Below, one piece after another: positions 47,989-57,741 of a DNA stretch of 64,000 nt. The stretch spans positions 1-64,000 of the forward strand of contig JAIFLV010000043.1 in the NCBI GenBank assembly GCA_020048895.1, read 5' to 3'. Within the stretch, counting starts at the first letter, position 1. Each line of letters opens with the position of its first letter. The stretch is from Rhodoferax sp. GTDB taxonomy: Bacteria; Pseudomonadota; Gammaproteobacteria; Burkholderiales; Burkholderiaceae_C. Under the pieces are notes generated by a model. It saw only the letters and a list, made by a program, of their open reading frames with translations, was not told the DNA's origin and made no database searches. Made by a program: the position numbers and the translations under genes.

Positions 47989-50598
47989 TTACCAATCCTC
48001 CTTGACTGCCAGCACCGCATCTTGTCCCGCAGCGGCACGACCCGCCAGCCATGCAGTGAGCGTGCCAGCCAGGATGACTGCGCCCGCCAGTGCCGCCAGG
48101 CGCGTCACCGGGATCACCAGATCCATCGACCAGTGAAAGCTTTGCGGGTTGACCACCCGTACCAACACGAGTGCTACCGCCAGGCCCAGTGCTGTACCCG
48201 CGAGTGCCCCCAGACTGGTCCAGGCGGCACCCTCCAGCGAGACAACGCGCAGTACCTGGCGGCGGGTCAGTCCCAAGTGCACCAGCAGGCCAAACTCCTT
48301 GCGGCGTGCCAGTACCTGGGCGCTAAACGAGGCCGCGATGCCAAACAAACCGATGCCGATGGCCACCGCCTGCAGCCAGTAGGTCACCGCAAAGGAGCGG
48401 TCAAAGATACGCAGAGAGGTTGCTCGCAGTTCGCTGACTGAAGCCCATTCCAGCAGCTTCGCCGCTGCACCATCCGGGGTGTTTGAGAGTTCGTTGGCCA
48501 ACCGGCGCAAAGACTCTCCAACGGTCTCGGCGTTCACTCCACTCTCCAACCAGATCGCCAGATCATTGACGCGCTGGTCACCACTCAACCGCTCAAAAAC
48601 CGCCTGGTCCACGGCAATGGTGCCAAACTGTCGGGAATAGTCGCGCCACACACCTGCTACAAAAAACGTAGCTGCTTGCGCTTGATTGGCGGGCACCAGA
48701 GCCCTAAAGTACTCAGAAAGAGCTGGGTAGAACGTGCCTGGGTTTGCGCCATGAAGGTCGACCATGGCCTCGCTCACATAGATTCCAATGGCCCCTTCAG
48801 GCACAGCCAGCACATCGCCGACCATGGGTAGGTTACGTTCCGGCTCCGCAAGCGGACGTGCGATCAGGGTGACGGGCGGGCTACTGGGGTCTGGAATCAA
48901 CAACTGGTTGCGTTGTGTGGCCAGACGCGCCACGCCCTTCAGGCGAGCCGCACGCTGCACAAACACCGGATCAAAGTAGGCGGTTTCCAGCGCGTTGCCC
49001 GATGCAGTGGTGCGAACATAGAGGTCCGCCGGGAGAATGTTGTCCAGCCAGTCGGTAACCGACGTACGAAAACTCGCCACCATCACCGTCAGGGCAACCG
49101 CCAGGCTGAGCGCCGCAACCACCCCGCTCACTGCCACCGCAGCGCTTTCCCGCACCCGGCGCGCGCGCTCCACCGCAAGCAAGGCCAACGCGTGGCGCGC
49201 CACCAGTGGCGCAAACTGGTCCATGACCACACCCACCAACCAGGGTAGGCCAACAATGCCGCCCAGCAAAATTAGCCCGACACTGGCATACGCGGCCCAC
49301 GGGATGCCGTCCAGCGGAGGCGCTTGCGACAACAAAGCGCCCAGTGCCAGCAAGCCGGTGCCCACCCAGGCACTCACACCGTCAGGCTGCAACGCGCCCG
49401 AGCCTTTGAGCGTCTGGGCCACCGGCAACCGCTGGGCCCAGCGGGCCGGCCACCAGGCACCCACCAGCGCCGCAATCACGCCCAGACCGCCGAACACACC
49501 GGCTACACCAGCACTCCATTGGAGCGAGGGCGCGGAGCCGGAGAAGAACCCGCCTCCGAGGTCGCCACCCAGCAATCCCAAGGCCATGCTTGCCAGCACC
49601 GTACCCAGTCCGATTCCCAGGCTGCTGCCCACCAGCCCCAGCGCGGCCGACTCCAGCAACACCAATTGGAGCCTTTGCGGCCCGGTCAGACCCAGCACAC
49701 CCAGCAACGCAAATTGCTGCGAGCGACGCGCAACACTCAGCGCAATCACCGAGAACACCAGGAAGCCACCCGTAAACAGCGCCACCAGCGCGAGCACGGT
49801 GAGGTTGACCCGGTAGGCGCGCGACAGTGCATCCATGCGCTGCTGCGCGTCTCCGGGCTCGGACAGGCGTGCGCCTGCCGGCCAGTCTGTCTGCGCCTGC
49901 ACCCGGCGCATGAAGGCTTTGCGATCGACGCCCGATTTCAGCCGAATGTCGACGCGTGTCAGCAGTCCGTCCTTGCCAAAAAAGTCCTGTGCGGCGGCCA
50001 CATCCATCACGGCCAGCGGGCTGCCCGCGGCACGCACGGTGCCGGCTACGCGTGCATTGCGTAGTTGCAGGCCCACCTGGAGCTGCACCGTATCTACGGT
50101 GATCTTTTTGCGCGCGGCCGGATTCAGAAAAATGGTGTCGGGCCCGAAGATCGCGAGGCGATCCGCGCTCGATGCAGGTATGGGAAACAAATCCGGTGCC
50201 AGGCGTGCTACCTGTAGCGCGTCAACGCCGACAACCCGCAACGAAATGCGCTTTGGGTCAAGCCCGGTTGTCACTGCGGTGGTGCTGAACTCCAGCACCG
50301 GGCTTGCCAGGGCGACTTCCGGGTCGTGCGCCATGCGGGCATAAAGCGCATCGGTCACGCCCGTGATGGCACCGCTGCCAGCGCGCAATTCCAGGTCAGG
50401 TTTGCCACCCACCGAGCGTACGGCCTGGGAGAACTCATCCAGCGCCGAGGCGTTGATCAGATGCACCGAGAAAGCCAAAGCCACCCCGAGCATCACCGAG
50501 ACAACGGCTGCTGCGTTGCGCCAGGGATGCTGGCGCAACTCCTGCAGGGAAAAGCTGCGAAATAGCGCAATCAACGGGTAGTGGAGGAATCGCACCAT
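47989..50598 (-). CDS. FtsX-like ABC transporter permease, two-module type
   Basis: This is an 869-residue membrane protein with an N-terminal helix, a large periplasmic MacB-like domain, then FtsX-type helix sets at about residues 275-390 and 740-860. It fits the long LolC/YbbP-type permeases that move or extract lipids and lipoproteins. No ATPase gene is next to it, so its partner must be elsewhere. A 48-nt repeat copy (48656-48703), antisense, lies in the coding region. The start is uncertain: ATGs at 50598 and 50607 have no ribosome binding site, and upstream is a tandem GTGCCGTGT repeat. Confidence 0.8.
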   Translation of the reverse strand: MVRFLHYPLIALFRSFSLQELRQHPWRNAAAVVSVMLGVALAFSVHLINASALDEFSQAVRSVGGKPDLELRAGSGAITGVTDALYARMAHDPEVALASPVLEFSTTAVTTGLDPKRISLRVVGVDALQVARLAPDLFPIPASSADRLAIFGPDTIFLNPAARKKITVDTVQLQVGLQLRNARVAGTVRAAGSPLAVMDVAAAQDFFGKDGLLTRVDIRLKSGVDRKAFMRRVQAQTDWPAGARLSEPGDAQQRMDALSRAYRVNLTVLALVALFTGGFLVFSVIALSVARRSQQFALLGVLGLTGPQRLQLVLLESAALGLVGSSLGIGLGTVLASMALGLLGGDLGGGFFSGSAPSLQWSAGVAGVFGGLGVIAALVGAWWPARWAQRLPVAQTLKGSGALQPDGVSAWVGTGLLALGALLSQAPPLDGIPWAAYASVGLILLGGIVGLPWLVGVVMDQFAPLVARHALALLAVERARRVRESAAVAVSGVVAALSLAVALTVMVASFRTSVTDWLDNILPADLYVRTTASGNALETAYFDPVFVQRAARLKGVARLATQRNQLLIPDPSSPPVTLIARPLAEPERNLPMVGDVLAVPEGAIGIYVSEAMVDLHGANPGTFYPALSEYFRALVPANQAQAATFFVAGVWRDYSRQFGTIAVDQAVFERLSGDQRVNDLAIWLESGVNAETVGESLRRLANELSNTPDGAAAKLLEWASVSELRATSLRIFDRSFAVTYWLQAVAIGIGLFGIAASFSAQVLARRKEFGLLVHLGLTRRQVLRVVSLEGAAWTSLGALAGTALGLAVALVLVRVVNPQSFHWSMDLVIPVTRLAALAGAVILAGTLTAWLAGRAAAGQDAVLAVKEDW
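48656..48703 (+). repeat. 48-nt dispersed repeat in FtsX-like permease gene
   Basis: GCTACAAAAAACGTAGC, TGCTTGCGCTTG and GGGCACCAGAGCC. It is antisense to the gene, with both hairpins well preserved. Confidence 0.75.
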
Positions 50599-50650
50599 GG
50601 CACGCATTGTGCCGTGTGTGCCGTGTGTGCCGGCACGACGGGTTGCGCCT

Positions 50651-53600
50651 TCAGGCGCTCCCATAGACTACCGATGCGCCAGACGCCGAATACTGACCAT
50701 CAGTTCGTCGCGCAGGGCAATGAATTTGGCCAAACCCCCCTCTACTGCCACACGGTCCCCTGCAATCATGTGTTCGACCAACTCGCGCGCATGGGCATGG
50801 ACACGGTCGTGGCTTGCCATCATGGCGGCAAAGGCTTCGTGGCTTCCATAGCGGGCGCGACCCTCTGCAGTGATCCACATGCCTAGCGGGCAGTAGCGGG
50901 CAGTCTTGCACATCCAACGCTGGGCAAACTTCACTTTTTCCGGTGACATAGTTTTCTATATCGCGCAGCCAATGGCGATGTTTGATCTCGCCGACGACCA
51001 GATCGCGACGGGTATCGTCATCGCTCGGCTGGTTCCACGCGGCCCAGCTGGCATCGGCCTGCCAGGTAGAAATCCACCCCGGGACGGCATTGGGGGGCAT
51101 GGCATGGGCAATGCCATAACCCTGGCCCAATTCGCAACCCAGGGCCAGCAGTAGTTCACCATGCGCCACGGTCTCCACGCCCTCGGCCAGCACGCCCCGA
51201 CCGAACGCCCGGGCCAGCCCCAGGACGCCTTCCACGATGACAAAATCATCCGAGTCGTGAAGCATGCCGATCACAAAACTCTGGTCAATCTTCATCAGAT
51301 CGGCCGGCAAGCGCTTCAGGTACGTCAGCGACGAGTAGCCGGTGCCAAAGTCGTCCAGCGAGAAACCCAACCCCAGATCGCAGCAGGCCTGCATGATGGC
51401 CGTGACCTTGTCGATGTCGTCCAGCGCACTGGTTTCCAGCACCTCGAGATCAAGCTGAGACGCGTGAACGCCAGGGTGTTGGGCCAAGGTTTCCACCAGG
51501 CTCGGGACAAACCGGCTTTGCTGCAGGTGCAGGGCATCGATGTTGACGCTCACCGATAGTTTCAAGCCCAGAGCATTCCAGGCAGCGAGTTGGGTTACTG
51601 CGGTGCGAACCACCCATTCACCCAACTGCACGATCAGCGGGTGGCCTTTCACAGTCGGCAAAAACTGTCCTGGCAGTACCAGGCCCCGGGTGGGATGCTG
51701 CCAGCGGATCAGGGCCTCCATGCCGATGACCTGGCCCGTTTTCATATTCACTTTGGGTTGGTAGTGCAGAACGAACTCGCCACGATTCAGGGCAGACTGA
51801 AGTTCATCGATAGATTCGCGGTGCGTCTTGACGTCGGCGTCGTCCTTCACATCGAAATAGTGGTAGCGGTTCTTGCCGGCCTGCTTGGCCTGGTACATCG
51901 CGTGGTCTGCGTGGCGCAACAGGAGGTCGGGCTCACCTGCGTCGTGGGGAAAGAGCGTGACTCCAATGCTGGCCGATATCTGGATTTCGGCGCCGTTGAC
52001 GACCATCGTTTGTGCGGCCGCTTCCAGCAGCCGGGTCAGAACGAGTTCGCAGTCGCGTGGGTGGTCCAGTGCCGTCAGCACCGCGACAAACTCGTCCCCC
52101 CCGATGCGTGCCAGCGTATCGCCTTCGCGCAGGGCAGCTTTCATCCTCTGCGCCAAACCTATCAAGACCTCGTCGCCGATGGTGTGGCCGTACTGGTCAT
52201 TGACCAGCTTGAATCCGTCGAGGTCGATGAATACCACCGCCAGCTGTTTGCGCTGGCGCAGACAGTGCGCCATCTCCTGCTGCAAGCGGTCTGCCAGCAG
52301 CGCCCGATTGGGTAGCCCGGTCAGCATGTCGTAGCGGGCTATGTGTTCAAGTTCCTGTTCATGTGCCTTTTGCACGCTGATATCGGTGAACAGGGCCACG
52401 TAGTTCTGAACCTTGTTGTTCGAGTCGTACACTGCGCTGATGCTGAGCAACTCCGGGTACATATCGCCGCTCTTGCGCCGATTCCAGATCTCGCCTTCCC
52501 AATGTCCCATGGTATTGAGCGACTGCCACATACGAGCGTAGAAAGCAGCGTCTTGCGTGCCCGATTTGAGGAACGAGGGCGTTTGCCCAATGGCGTCATC
52601 CTCGGAATACCCGGTAATGCGTGAAAAGGCAACGTTGACCTGAACGATGCGGGAATTGGCGTCGGTAATCAGGATGCCTTCGCGCGCCCAGGTAAACACA
52701 TTGGCCGAGAGTTGCAGGTTGGCCTGAGCTTGCTTGCGCTGGGTAATGTCCTGGGCAATGCCCAGATAGCCGGTAATCGTATTGGTTGCATTCTTGACAG
52801 CCGTCACCACCAGTGCCACATCGATGGTTTCGCCATTCTTGCGGACGTAAGTCCATTCCCGCTGTTCCTGACCATCGCGGTCAGGGATGGCGACAAACAC
52901 GCCAAATCCGTGCGGCGACGTTCCCAGTTCGCAAGCCAACTCCTGACCACGTAACGCCACTTCGGCCTCTACGTGAAAATCCACTACGTTGAGACGTCCG
53001 ATGACTTCCGCGGCGCTGTAGCCCAGCGTGCGCTCGGCACCACGGTTAAACACCTGGATGACGCCGCTCGCATCGGTGGAGATGATGGACACTTCGGACG
53101 CCGCGTCCAGCAGCGACTTGTAGTGCTGGTTCGCAGTGAGGGCTGCTTCGGTGGCTTCACTGATGGCGGTAATGTCGACCCGGAAGCCCACCGTGTAGCC
53201 ATCTTCGGTGCGGCGCTCCAAAATGCGCAACACCCGGCCGTTGTCCGTCTTCTGCGTGATGGTGGTGTTGCCAGACCGGTGCGCTGCCATGCGCTCTGCA
53301 ATCCATGCATCAATTCGCCCATGGGCTTGCGGGTACTGCCCCCGCAGCGCTCCCGTACGCAGAATTTCTTCAAAGCTGGCACCCGGAACCAAGAGGTCGG
53401 CACTGGTGGCGTAGAGGGTTTTGTAACGCTCGTTGCAATAGACAAAGCGGTCCTGCGGATCGAACAAGACGAAGGCCTCATCAACCGATTCGATCGACGC
53501 CCGCAGAATGCGTTCGTTTTCGAGCAGGTCCGTTCGCACGCCATGCTCTTGAGTGATGTCTGTGACAAATCCATGCCATAGCACACTGCCATCGTCCAAG

Positions 53601-54820
53601 CGCGTGGGCTTGGACATGCCGCTGAGCCAGCGCAGGCCGCGCTCAGGCGTTTCCACACGGTACTCACAGGCCCAGTTCTCCAGCGAGCGGGCGGACTCGG
53701 CAATCGATGCGTACACCCGGTCTATGTCCCCGGGATGGATCACCTTGAAGACAGCGGTTGCGTCCAGGCGCACATCCTCAGGGGAAACTCCATACACCGC
53801 TTCGATGCCCTTGGAGGCATAGGGAAAGCACGATCGCCCATCCGGGAACCACTGGTACTGGTAAATAACCCCGGGCAACTGGGCTGCAAGGTTCGTGATC
53901 AACCGGTTCGCTGCGTCAGCCTTTTGCTCTGCAAGAATCCTCTCGGTAATGTCGAGAACAATCGAGTACAGCAGCGTGCGCCCATCGATTTCGATCGGAC
54001 CGCAGTGCACCTCCACCGGCACTTCCGTGCCATTGGCCAGGCGCATTGTCTGCAGGGTTTCTGAAGGGTCCGAACCACTGATGCGGGTAAATGGCATGCC
54101 CTCCAGGTCATTGTCGGCATAGCCGTAAAAGCGCTCTGCCGCTGAATTGCCACGTACCACGTTTCCGGTCTCAGGATCAATCAGCAACATGGGAACGCGT
54201 GAATCTTCGAACAGCGCCCGATGCCTGGCTTCGCTGCGCAGAACTTCCCGGTGGCTCACCGCGAGGCGGCGTTCATAAGTGCGGTCCACCAGCACCATCA
54301 AGCGCTCGTCATTGTCAATTGCGGCCGGGTCCACCGTGATGAGGTGCGCATCCACCTCCGTGGAAGGGGCGTCGCGGGGTGCCATGAGCTGCACTTCCGT
54401 TGCGCTGGATACCTCCAGGCCGTGGCCCAGCACCGAATAGAGTTTGGAGCGGCTCTCGAAGGCGAACAACTGGTAAACCGAGCGGCGCTGCAGTGCGGCT
54501 TTGGCGTGCAAACCAAAATGACTTCGGGCCGCGGCATTGGCTTCCACGATGAAACCCTGTCCGTCTACCGTCAGGGCATCCATCGGCAGGTTTTCAAAGA
54601 GGCGCCGGTAGCGGCGCATGGCCGACTCGGTCTGCATCTGCGCTGCCTTCAAATCCTGGTTCTGGATTTCCAGCTCGGTCTGGTAGACGCGCAACTCTTC
54701 CACTATACGCAGCGCGTCCATCATGTCGTCGGGCACTCCGGGCTGCCGGACAGGTGCGGAGCCCATAGCGGCAATAGCCCGCTGACGCAGCCGTTCAATT
54801 TCCATGTCCATTGTTCTCAT
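50651..54820 (-). CDS. Six-PAS GGDEF-EAL protein with frame-shifted C-terminal CZB domain
   Basis: This is a roughly 1389-residue cyclic-di-GMP sensor as read. After an N-terminal coiled coil (1-75) come about six PAS domains (80-825). A GGDEF domain follows (LARIGGDEF at about 907, with RxxD inhibitory site REGD) and an EAL domain (MEALIRW at about 1033, DDFGTGYSS, MKIDQSF). The last about 110 residues as read are Cys/Arg-rich and unlike protein. Their +1 frame gives a proper CZB domain, so the true end is probably 50668. The ATG at 54820 overlaps the upstream stop (ATGA) and has AGGGA before it. Confidence 0.88.
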   Translation of the reverse strand: MRTMDMEIERLRQRAIAAMGSAPVRQPGVPDDMMDALRIVEELRVYQTELEIQNQDLKAAQMQTESAMRRYRRLFENLPMDALTVDGQGFIVEANAAARSHFGLHAKAALQRRSVYQLFAFESRSKLYSVLGHGLEVSSATEVQLMAPRDAPSTEVDAHLITVDPAAIDNDERLMVLVDRTYERRLAVSHREVLRSEARHRALFEDSRVPMLLIDPETGNVVRGNSAAERFYGYADNDLEGMPFTRISGSDPSETLQTMRLANGTEVPVEVHCGPIEIDGRTLLYSIVLDITERILAEQKADAANRLITNLAAQLPGVIYQYQWFPDGRSCFPYASKGIEAVYGVSPEDVRLDATAVFKVIHPGDIDRVYASIAESARSLENWACEYRVETPERGLRWLSGMSKPTRLDDGSVLWHGFVTDITQEHGVRTDLLENERILRASIESVDEAFVLFDPQDRFVYCNERYKTLYATSADLLVPGASFEEILRTGALRGQYPQAHGRIDAWIAERMAAHRSGNTTITQKTDNGRVLRILERRTEDGYTVGFRVDITAISEATEAALTANQHYKSLLDAASEVSIISTDASGVIQVFNRGAERTLGYSAAEVIGRLNVVDFHVEAEVALRGQELACELGTSPHGFGVFVAIPDRDGQEQREWTYVRKNGETIDVALVVTAVKNATNTITGYLGIAQDITQRKQAQANLQLSANVFTWAREGILITDANSRIVQVNVAFSRITGYSEDDAIGQTPSFLKSGTQDAAFYARMWQSLNTMGHWEGEIWNRRKSGDMYPELLSISAVYDSNNKVQNYVALFTDISVQKAHEQELEHIARYDMLTGLPNRALLADRLQQEMAHCLRQRKQLAVVFIDLDGFKLVNDQYGHTIGDEVLIGLAQRMKAALREGDTLARIGGDEFVAVLTALDHPRDCELVLTRLLEAAAQTMVVNGAEIQISASIGVTLFPHDAGEPDLLLRHADHAMYQAKQAGKNRYHYFDVKDDADVKTHRESIDELQSALNRGEFVLHYQPKVNMKTGQVIGMEALIRWQHPTRGLVLPGQFLPTVKGHPLIVQLGEWVVRTAVTQLAAWNALGLKLSVSVNIDALHLQQSRFVPSLVETLAQHPGVHASQLDLEVLETSALDDIDKVTAIMQACCDLGLGFSLDDFGTGYSSLTYLKRLPADLMKIDQSFVIGMLHDSDDFVIVEGVLGLARAFGRGVLAEGVETVAHGELLLALGCELGQGYGIAHAMPPNAVPGWISTWQADASWAAWNQPSDDDTRRDLVVGEIKHRHWLRDIENYVTGKSEVCPALDVQDCPLLPARHVDHCRGSRPLWKPRSLCRHDGKPRPCPCPCARVGRTHDCRGPCGSRGGFGQIHCPARRTDGQYSASGASVVYGSA
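50668..50949 (-). pseudogene. Out-of-frame CZB (chemoreceptor zinc-binding) domain
   Basis: In the +1 frame relative to the EAL gene, this segment encodes a CZB-like domain: CPLGMWITAEGRARYG followed by ASHDRVHAHARELVEH. The first conserved histidine (HRHWLRDIENYV) is still in the EAL frame. The two frames join at an A5 run on the minus strand (T5 at 50935-50939 on plus). Removing one A would fuse them into one continuous protein ending at 50668. CZB domains bind zinc through three His and one Cys and sense hypochlorous acid or zinc in homologues. Confidence 0.72.
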
Positions 54821-57741
54821 ACTTGATCCCTCGTGAACCATGCGGTGACATTGATGTGACTGACGACGGCACCCAATGATGGACCGTGGATCGGTGCCAC
54901 GTTCATCACGAACCAGCGCTGTTCAGTCGGTGAATGGCACGGGTATTCGATCGAAAATCCTGGCAAAGTTCCCTCCAAGACCCCACGCAGGCCGCGCAGC
55001 GCGGCCGTCGCCGAGGTGTCGTTGAGTTGCTGGTCCATATTGCAGGCACTGAGGTAATTGGCACCAGGGCCAGAGGCCTTGAGCTCCGGGTCGCCATTGG
55101 CCATGGCAAATCGCTTCCAGGCCGCATTCACCACCCGGATCGTGCCGTCGGCCTCCAGCACCGCCACATGTTCGGGCAAGCCGTCCAGAATGGCCTGCAG
55201 GCGTTTGGCGTCGTGGTAGGCACTGACATCTACAAACGACATCACCGCACCTCGACCAATGGTCGACGGAATGGAATAGGGCAGCATGCGCACAAACAGC
55301 ATGCGGTCACTGTCCACCGATCCCACCTCACACTCGATCGCCTGGCCACTCTCCAGCGTATGGGCGAGGTCCTCCATCAATCCGGGGTAGCGCAGGCTGT
55401 GGGAAATGTCATCCAGCGGGCGACCCACGTCGGTATCCCTGAGCTTGAAGATGCCGGCCGCATCCGGGCTAAAGCGGGTAATGGTCATGCCCGCATCGAC
55501 AAACACGGTGGCAACGCCGGTGGCGCGCCCCATGCTTTCCAGGTCCGCATTGACGCGGTTGATCAACAGCATCTTCTCCTGGTACTCGGCGTTGACGGTG
55601 TTGAGCTCTTCGTTCACCGATTGCAACTCTTCATTGGAGCTTTGCAACTCTTCGTTGGAGGCCATCAATTCCTCGTTGGTGGCCTGCAATTCTTCGTTGG
55701 AGGTTTCCAGTTCCTCGATGGTTGACTGCAGGCTTTCGCGCGTGGCCGATAACTCGCGCTCCAGTCCGTCAATGCGTGTCATGGTCTCTATGCCCACGTC
55801 CACCGGCTTGAACGCCTCCTTCACGTTGACCACCTCTGCTTCAAAGCACAGCATGGTCAGGCGCTCTACACCCTCACTCTTCATGCAGTGGGCTGACAGC
55901 CTGACCGAGCGCACCTCGCCGTTGCGCAGTGTCACCTGGATCGGATCTGACAAAAGCGAGCACTGGTCCTTGATGGACTTGTAGAGCAGGGCCGAGGCGA
56001 TAGGGACCAGCGGGTCGAGCAGCAACCGGTTGACCGCCAGACTGGCTGACCCCTGTTTGGCCTGGATGAACGGGTTGACATCGCCAAACAGGTGCACCGC
56101 TTCGTGGGTTTCATTAAAGATGATGGCCGGTGGTGCATAGTGGGACAGCAAGGTGGCAACCCCGGTATCGACCGGGCTGGCGGAAGCGGCTTGTATGGGC
56201 GATTTGCGGCGTGCGTCCGCCGGTAACAGCCGGGTGCGGCTGCCGCCCTTGGTGTGGTGCTCCAGCAGGGGCAGGATGCGGTCTGCCGTGCGGCGAAACA
56301 GCTTGTGCTTGGCGCTGATCACTTGCAATGCATCGGTCATCATGGCCACCGATTCGCTGGAGCCCAGAAACAGGGTGCCGCCGCCATTGAGTGCGTAGAG
56401 CAGGGCGTGCAGCACACGCTCCTGCGCGGCCGGCTTGAAGTAGATCAGCGTGTTGCGGCACAGCACCAGGTCCATCTTGGTGAACGGTGGGTCGGACAAC
56501 AGGTTCTGCCGGGCAAACACAATGCACTGACGTAACTCTGTCTTGATGAGGTAGGAGTTGCCTTTGTTGATGAAGAAGCGCTCCAGGCGTTCTGCCGAAA
56601 TCTCGGCGGCAATGGTTTCCCGGTAGTTGCCGATACCCGCTTTCTCGATCGCCTGGTGGTCCACGTCGGTGGCAAAAATCTTCAGCGTGGGCCAGCGCTT
56701 GAGGCGGTCGAAGGTCTCCAGAAACAGCATCGCGATGGAGTAAGCCTCTTCGCCGGTGGCGGCGCCCGCGATCCAGACCCGGATGGTGTCCTGGCTGGCA
56801 GTGGCTTCCACCAGTGGGGCTATCACTTTCTCGGCCAGCACATCGAAGGCCTCGGGGTCGCGAAAGAAACTGGTCACCGAGATCAGCATTTCCTTGCGCA
56901 GGGTGAGCATTTCGTCGCGGTTGTTTTCCAGCAACTCGAGGTATTGGTGCAGCTCCGGGGTGTGGCGGGCCTGCATGCGCCGCTCCAGGCGGCGCATGAT
57001 GGTGGCAGGCTTGTAGTCGGAGAAATCGATGCCGCCAAGCTGGTACAGCAACTGCAAAATTTCGGCGAACACATCGTCATTGGTCAGCGCCGAGTGGGGT
57101 GTGACCGGCAGTACCGGGCGGTGGTCGTCGTAGGGCTCGTTCAGGATATGCGCCATCAGGCGCAGCGGCAACTCTTCGGCCGGCAGCACGTCACCCATCA
57201 CACCGGTGGCAATGGCGCTGCGCGGCATGCCATCGAACTTGCTCGACTCCGGCTCCTGCGCCATGAGAAAGCCACCCGCAGCATGGATGGCGACAGCACC
57301 CCGGGTGCCATCGGTGCCGGTGCCCGACAAAATAATGCCGACCGCTTTCTCGCGGTAGATCTCGGCCAGGGAGGATAGGAAAATATCGATCGGCAGCGTC
57401 AGCCCCTGGGTTTTCTTGGGCTTGAGGTGCAGGTGCCCGGGTGACACATGCATGATGGAGCCCGGCGGGATCAGAAACACATGATCGGCCTTCAGCGGCA
57501 TGTCTTCTTCGACCATGATCACCGGCATCTCGGTGTGGCGCGAGAGCAGGGTGTTCATCATGCTCTTGTGGTCCGGCGAGAGGTGCTGTACGACCACGAA
57601 GGCGGCGCCAGTATCGGTCGGACAGGCGTCAAAAAAACGCTCCAGCGCGTCGAGTCCCCCGGCCGATGCGCCAATGCACACCACATGCGCGTCAAACTTG
57701 GGCTTTTCGGCGACGCTGTCATCCACGGGGGTATCAGTCAT
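54817..57741 (-). CDS. CheB-CheR-coiled coil-PAS fusion protein
   Basis: This is a 974-residue fusion. A CheB methylesterase domain without receiver occupies about 18-205 (catalytic serine in CIGASAGG, histidine in VVQHLSPDHK, aspartate in SGTGTDGTRGA). A CheR methyltransferase domain covers about 220-495 (SFFRDPEAFD, SAM loop AGAATGEEAYSIAML). A coiled coil of repeated SNEELQ-type units lies at about 660-735, and two PAS-like regions follow to the end. No histidine-kinase domain is present. It overlaps the upstream regulator by eight bases and the downstream GGDEF-EAL gene by four, so all three are coupled. The methylated target is unknown. Confidence 0.92.
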   Translation of the reverse strand: MTDTPVDDSVAEKPKFDAHVVCIGASAGGLDALERFFDACPTDTGAAFVVVQHLSPDHKSMMNTLLSRHTEMPVIMVEEDMPLKADHVFLIPPGSIMHVSPGHLHLKPKKTQGLTLPIDIFLSSLAEIYREKAVGIILSGTGTDGTRGAVAIHAAGGFLMAQEPESSKFDGMPRSAIATGVMGDVLPAEELPLRLMAHILNEPYDDHRPVLPVTPHSALTNDDVFAEILQLLYQLGGIDFSDYKPATIMRRLERRMQARHTPELHQYLELLENNRDEMLTLRKEMLISVTSFFRDPEAFDVLAEKVIAPLVEATASQDTIRVWIAGAATGEEAYSIAMLFLETFDRLKRWPTLKIFATDVDHQAIEKAGIGNYRETIAAEISAERLERFFINKGNSYLIKTELRQCIVFARQNLLSDPPFTKMDLVLCRNTLIYFKPAAQERVLHALLYALNGGGTLFLGSSESVAMMTDALQVISAKHKLFRRTADRILPLLEHHTKGGSRTRLLPADARRKSPIQAASASPVDTGVATLLSHYAPPAIIFNETHEAVHLFGDVNPFIQAKQGSASLAVNRLLLDPLVPIASALLYKSIKDQCSLLSDPIQVTLRNGEVRSVRLSAHCMKSEGVERLTMLCFEAEVVNVKEAFKPVDVGIETMTRIDGLERELSATRESLQSTIEELETSNEELQATNEELMASNEELQSSNEELQSVNEELNTVNAEYQEKMLLINRVNADLESMGRATGVATVFVDAGMTITRFSPDAAGIFKLRDTDVGRPLDDISHSLRYPGLMEDLAHTLESGQAIECEVGSVDSDRMLFVRMLPYSIPSTIGRGAVMSFVDVSAYHDAKRLQAILDGLPEHVAVLEADGTIRVVNAAWKRFAMANGDPELKASGPGANYLSACNMDQQLNDTSATAALRGLRGVLEGTLPGFSIEYPCHSPTEQRWFVMNVAPIHGPSLGAVVSHINVTAWFTRDQV

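Noticed and set aside
50598-50640. GTGCCGTGT tandem repeat near the permease start as a regulatory array
   Set aside because: Only about three imperfect units; too short to support a function.
50935-50939. Programmed -1 ribosomal frameshift in the GGDEF-EAL-CZB gene
   Set aside because: The shift needed is +1 and there is no standard X XXY YYZ slippery heptamer in the right frame; an indel or sequencing error is simpler.
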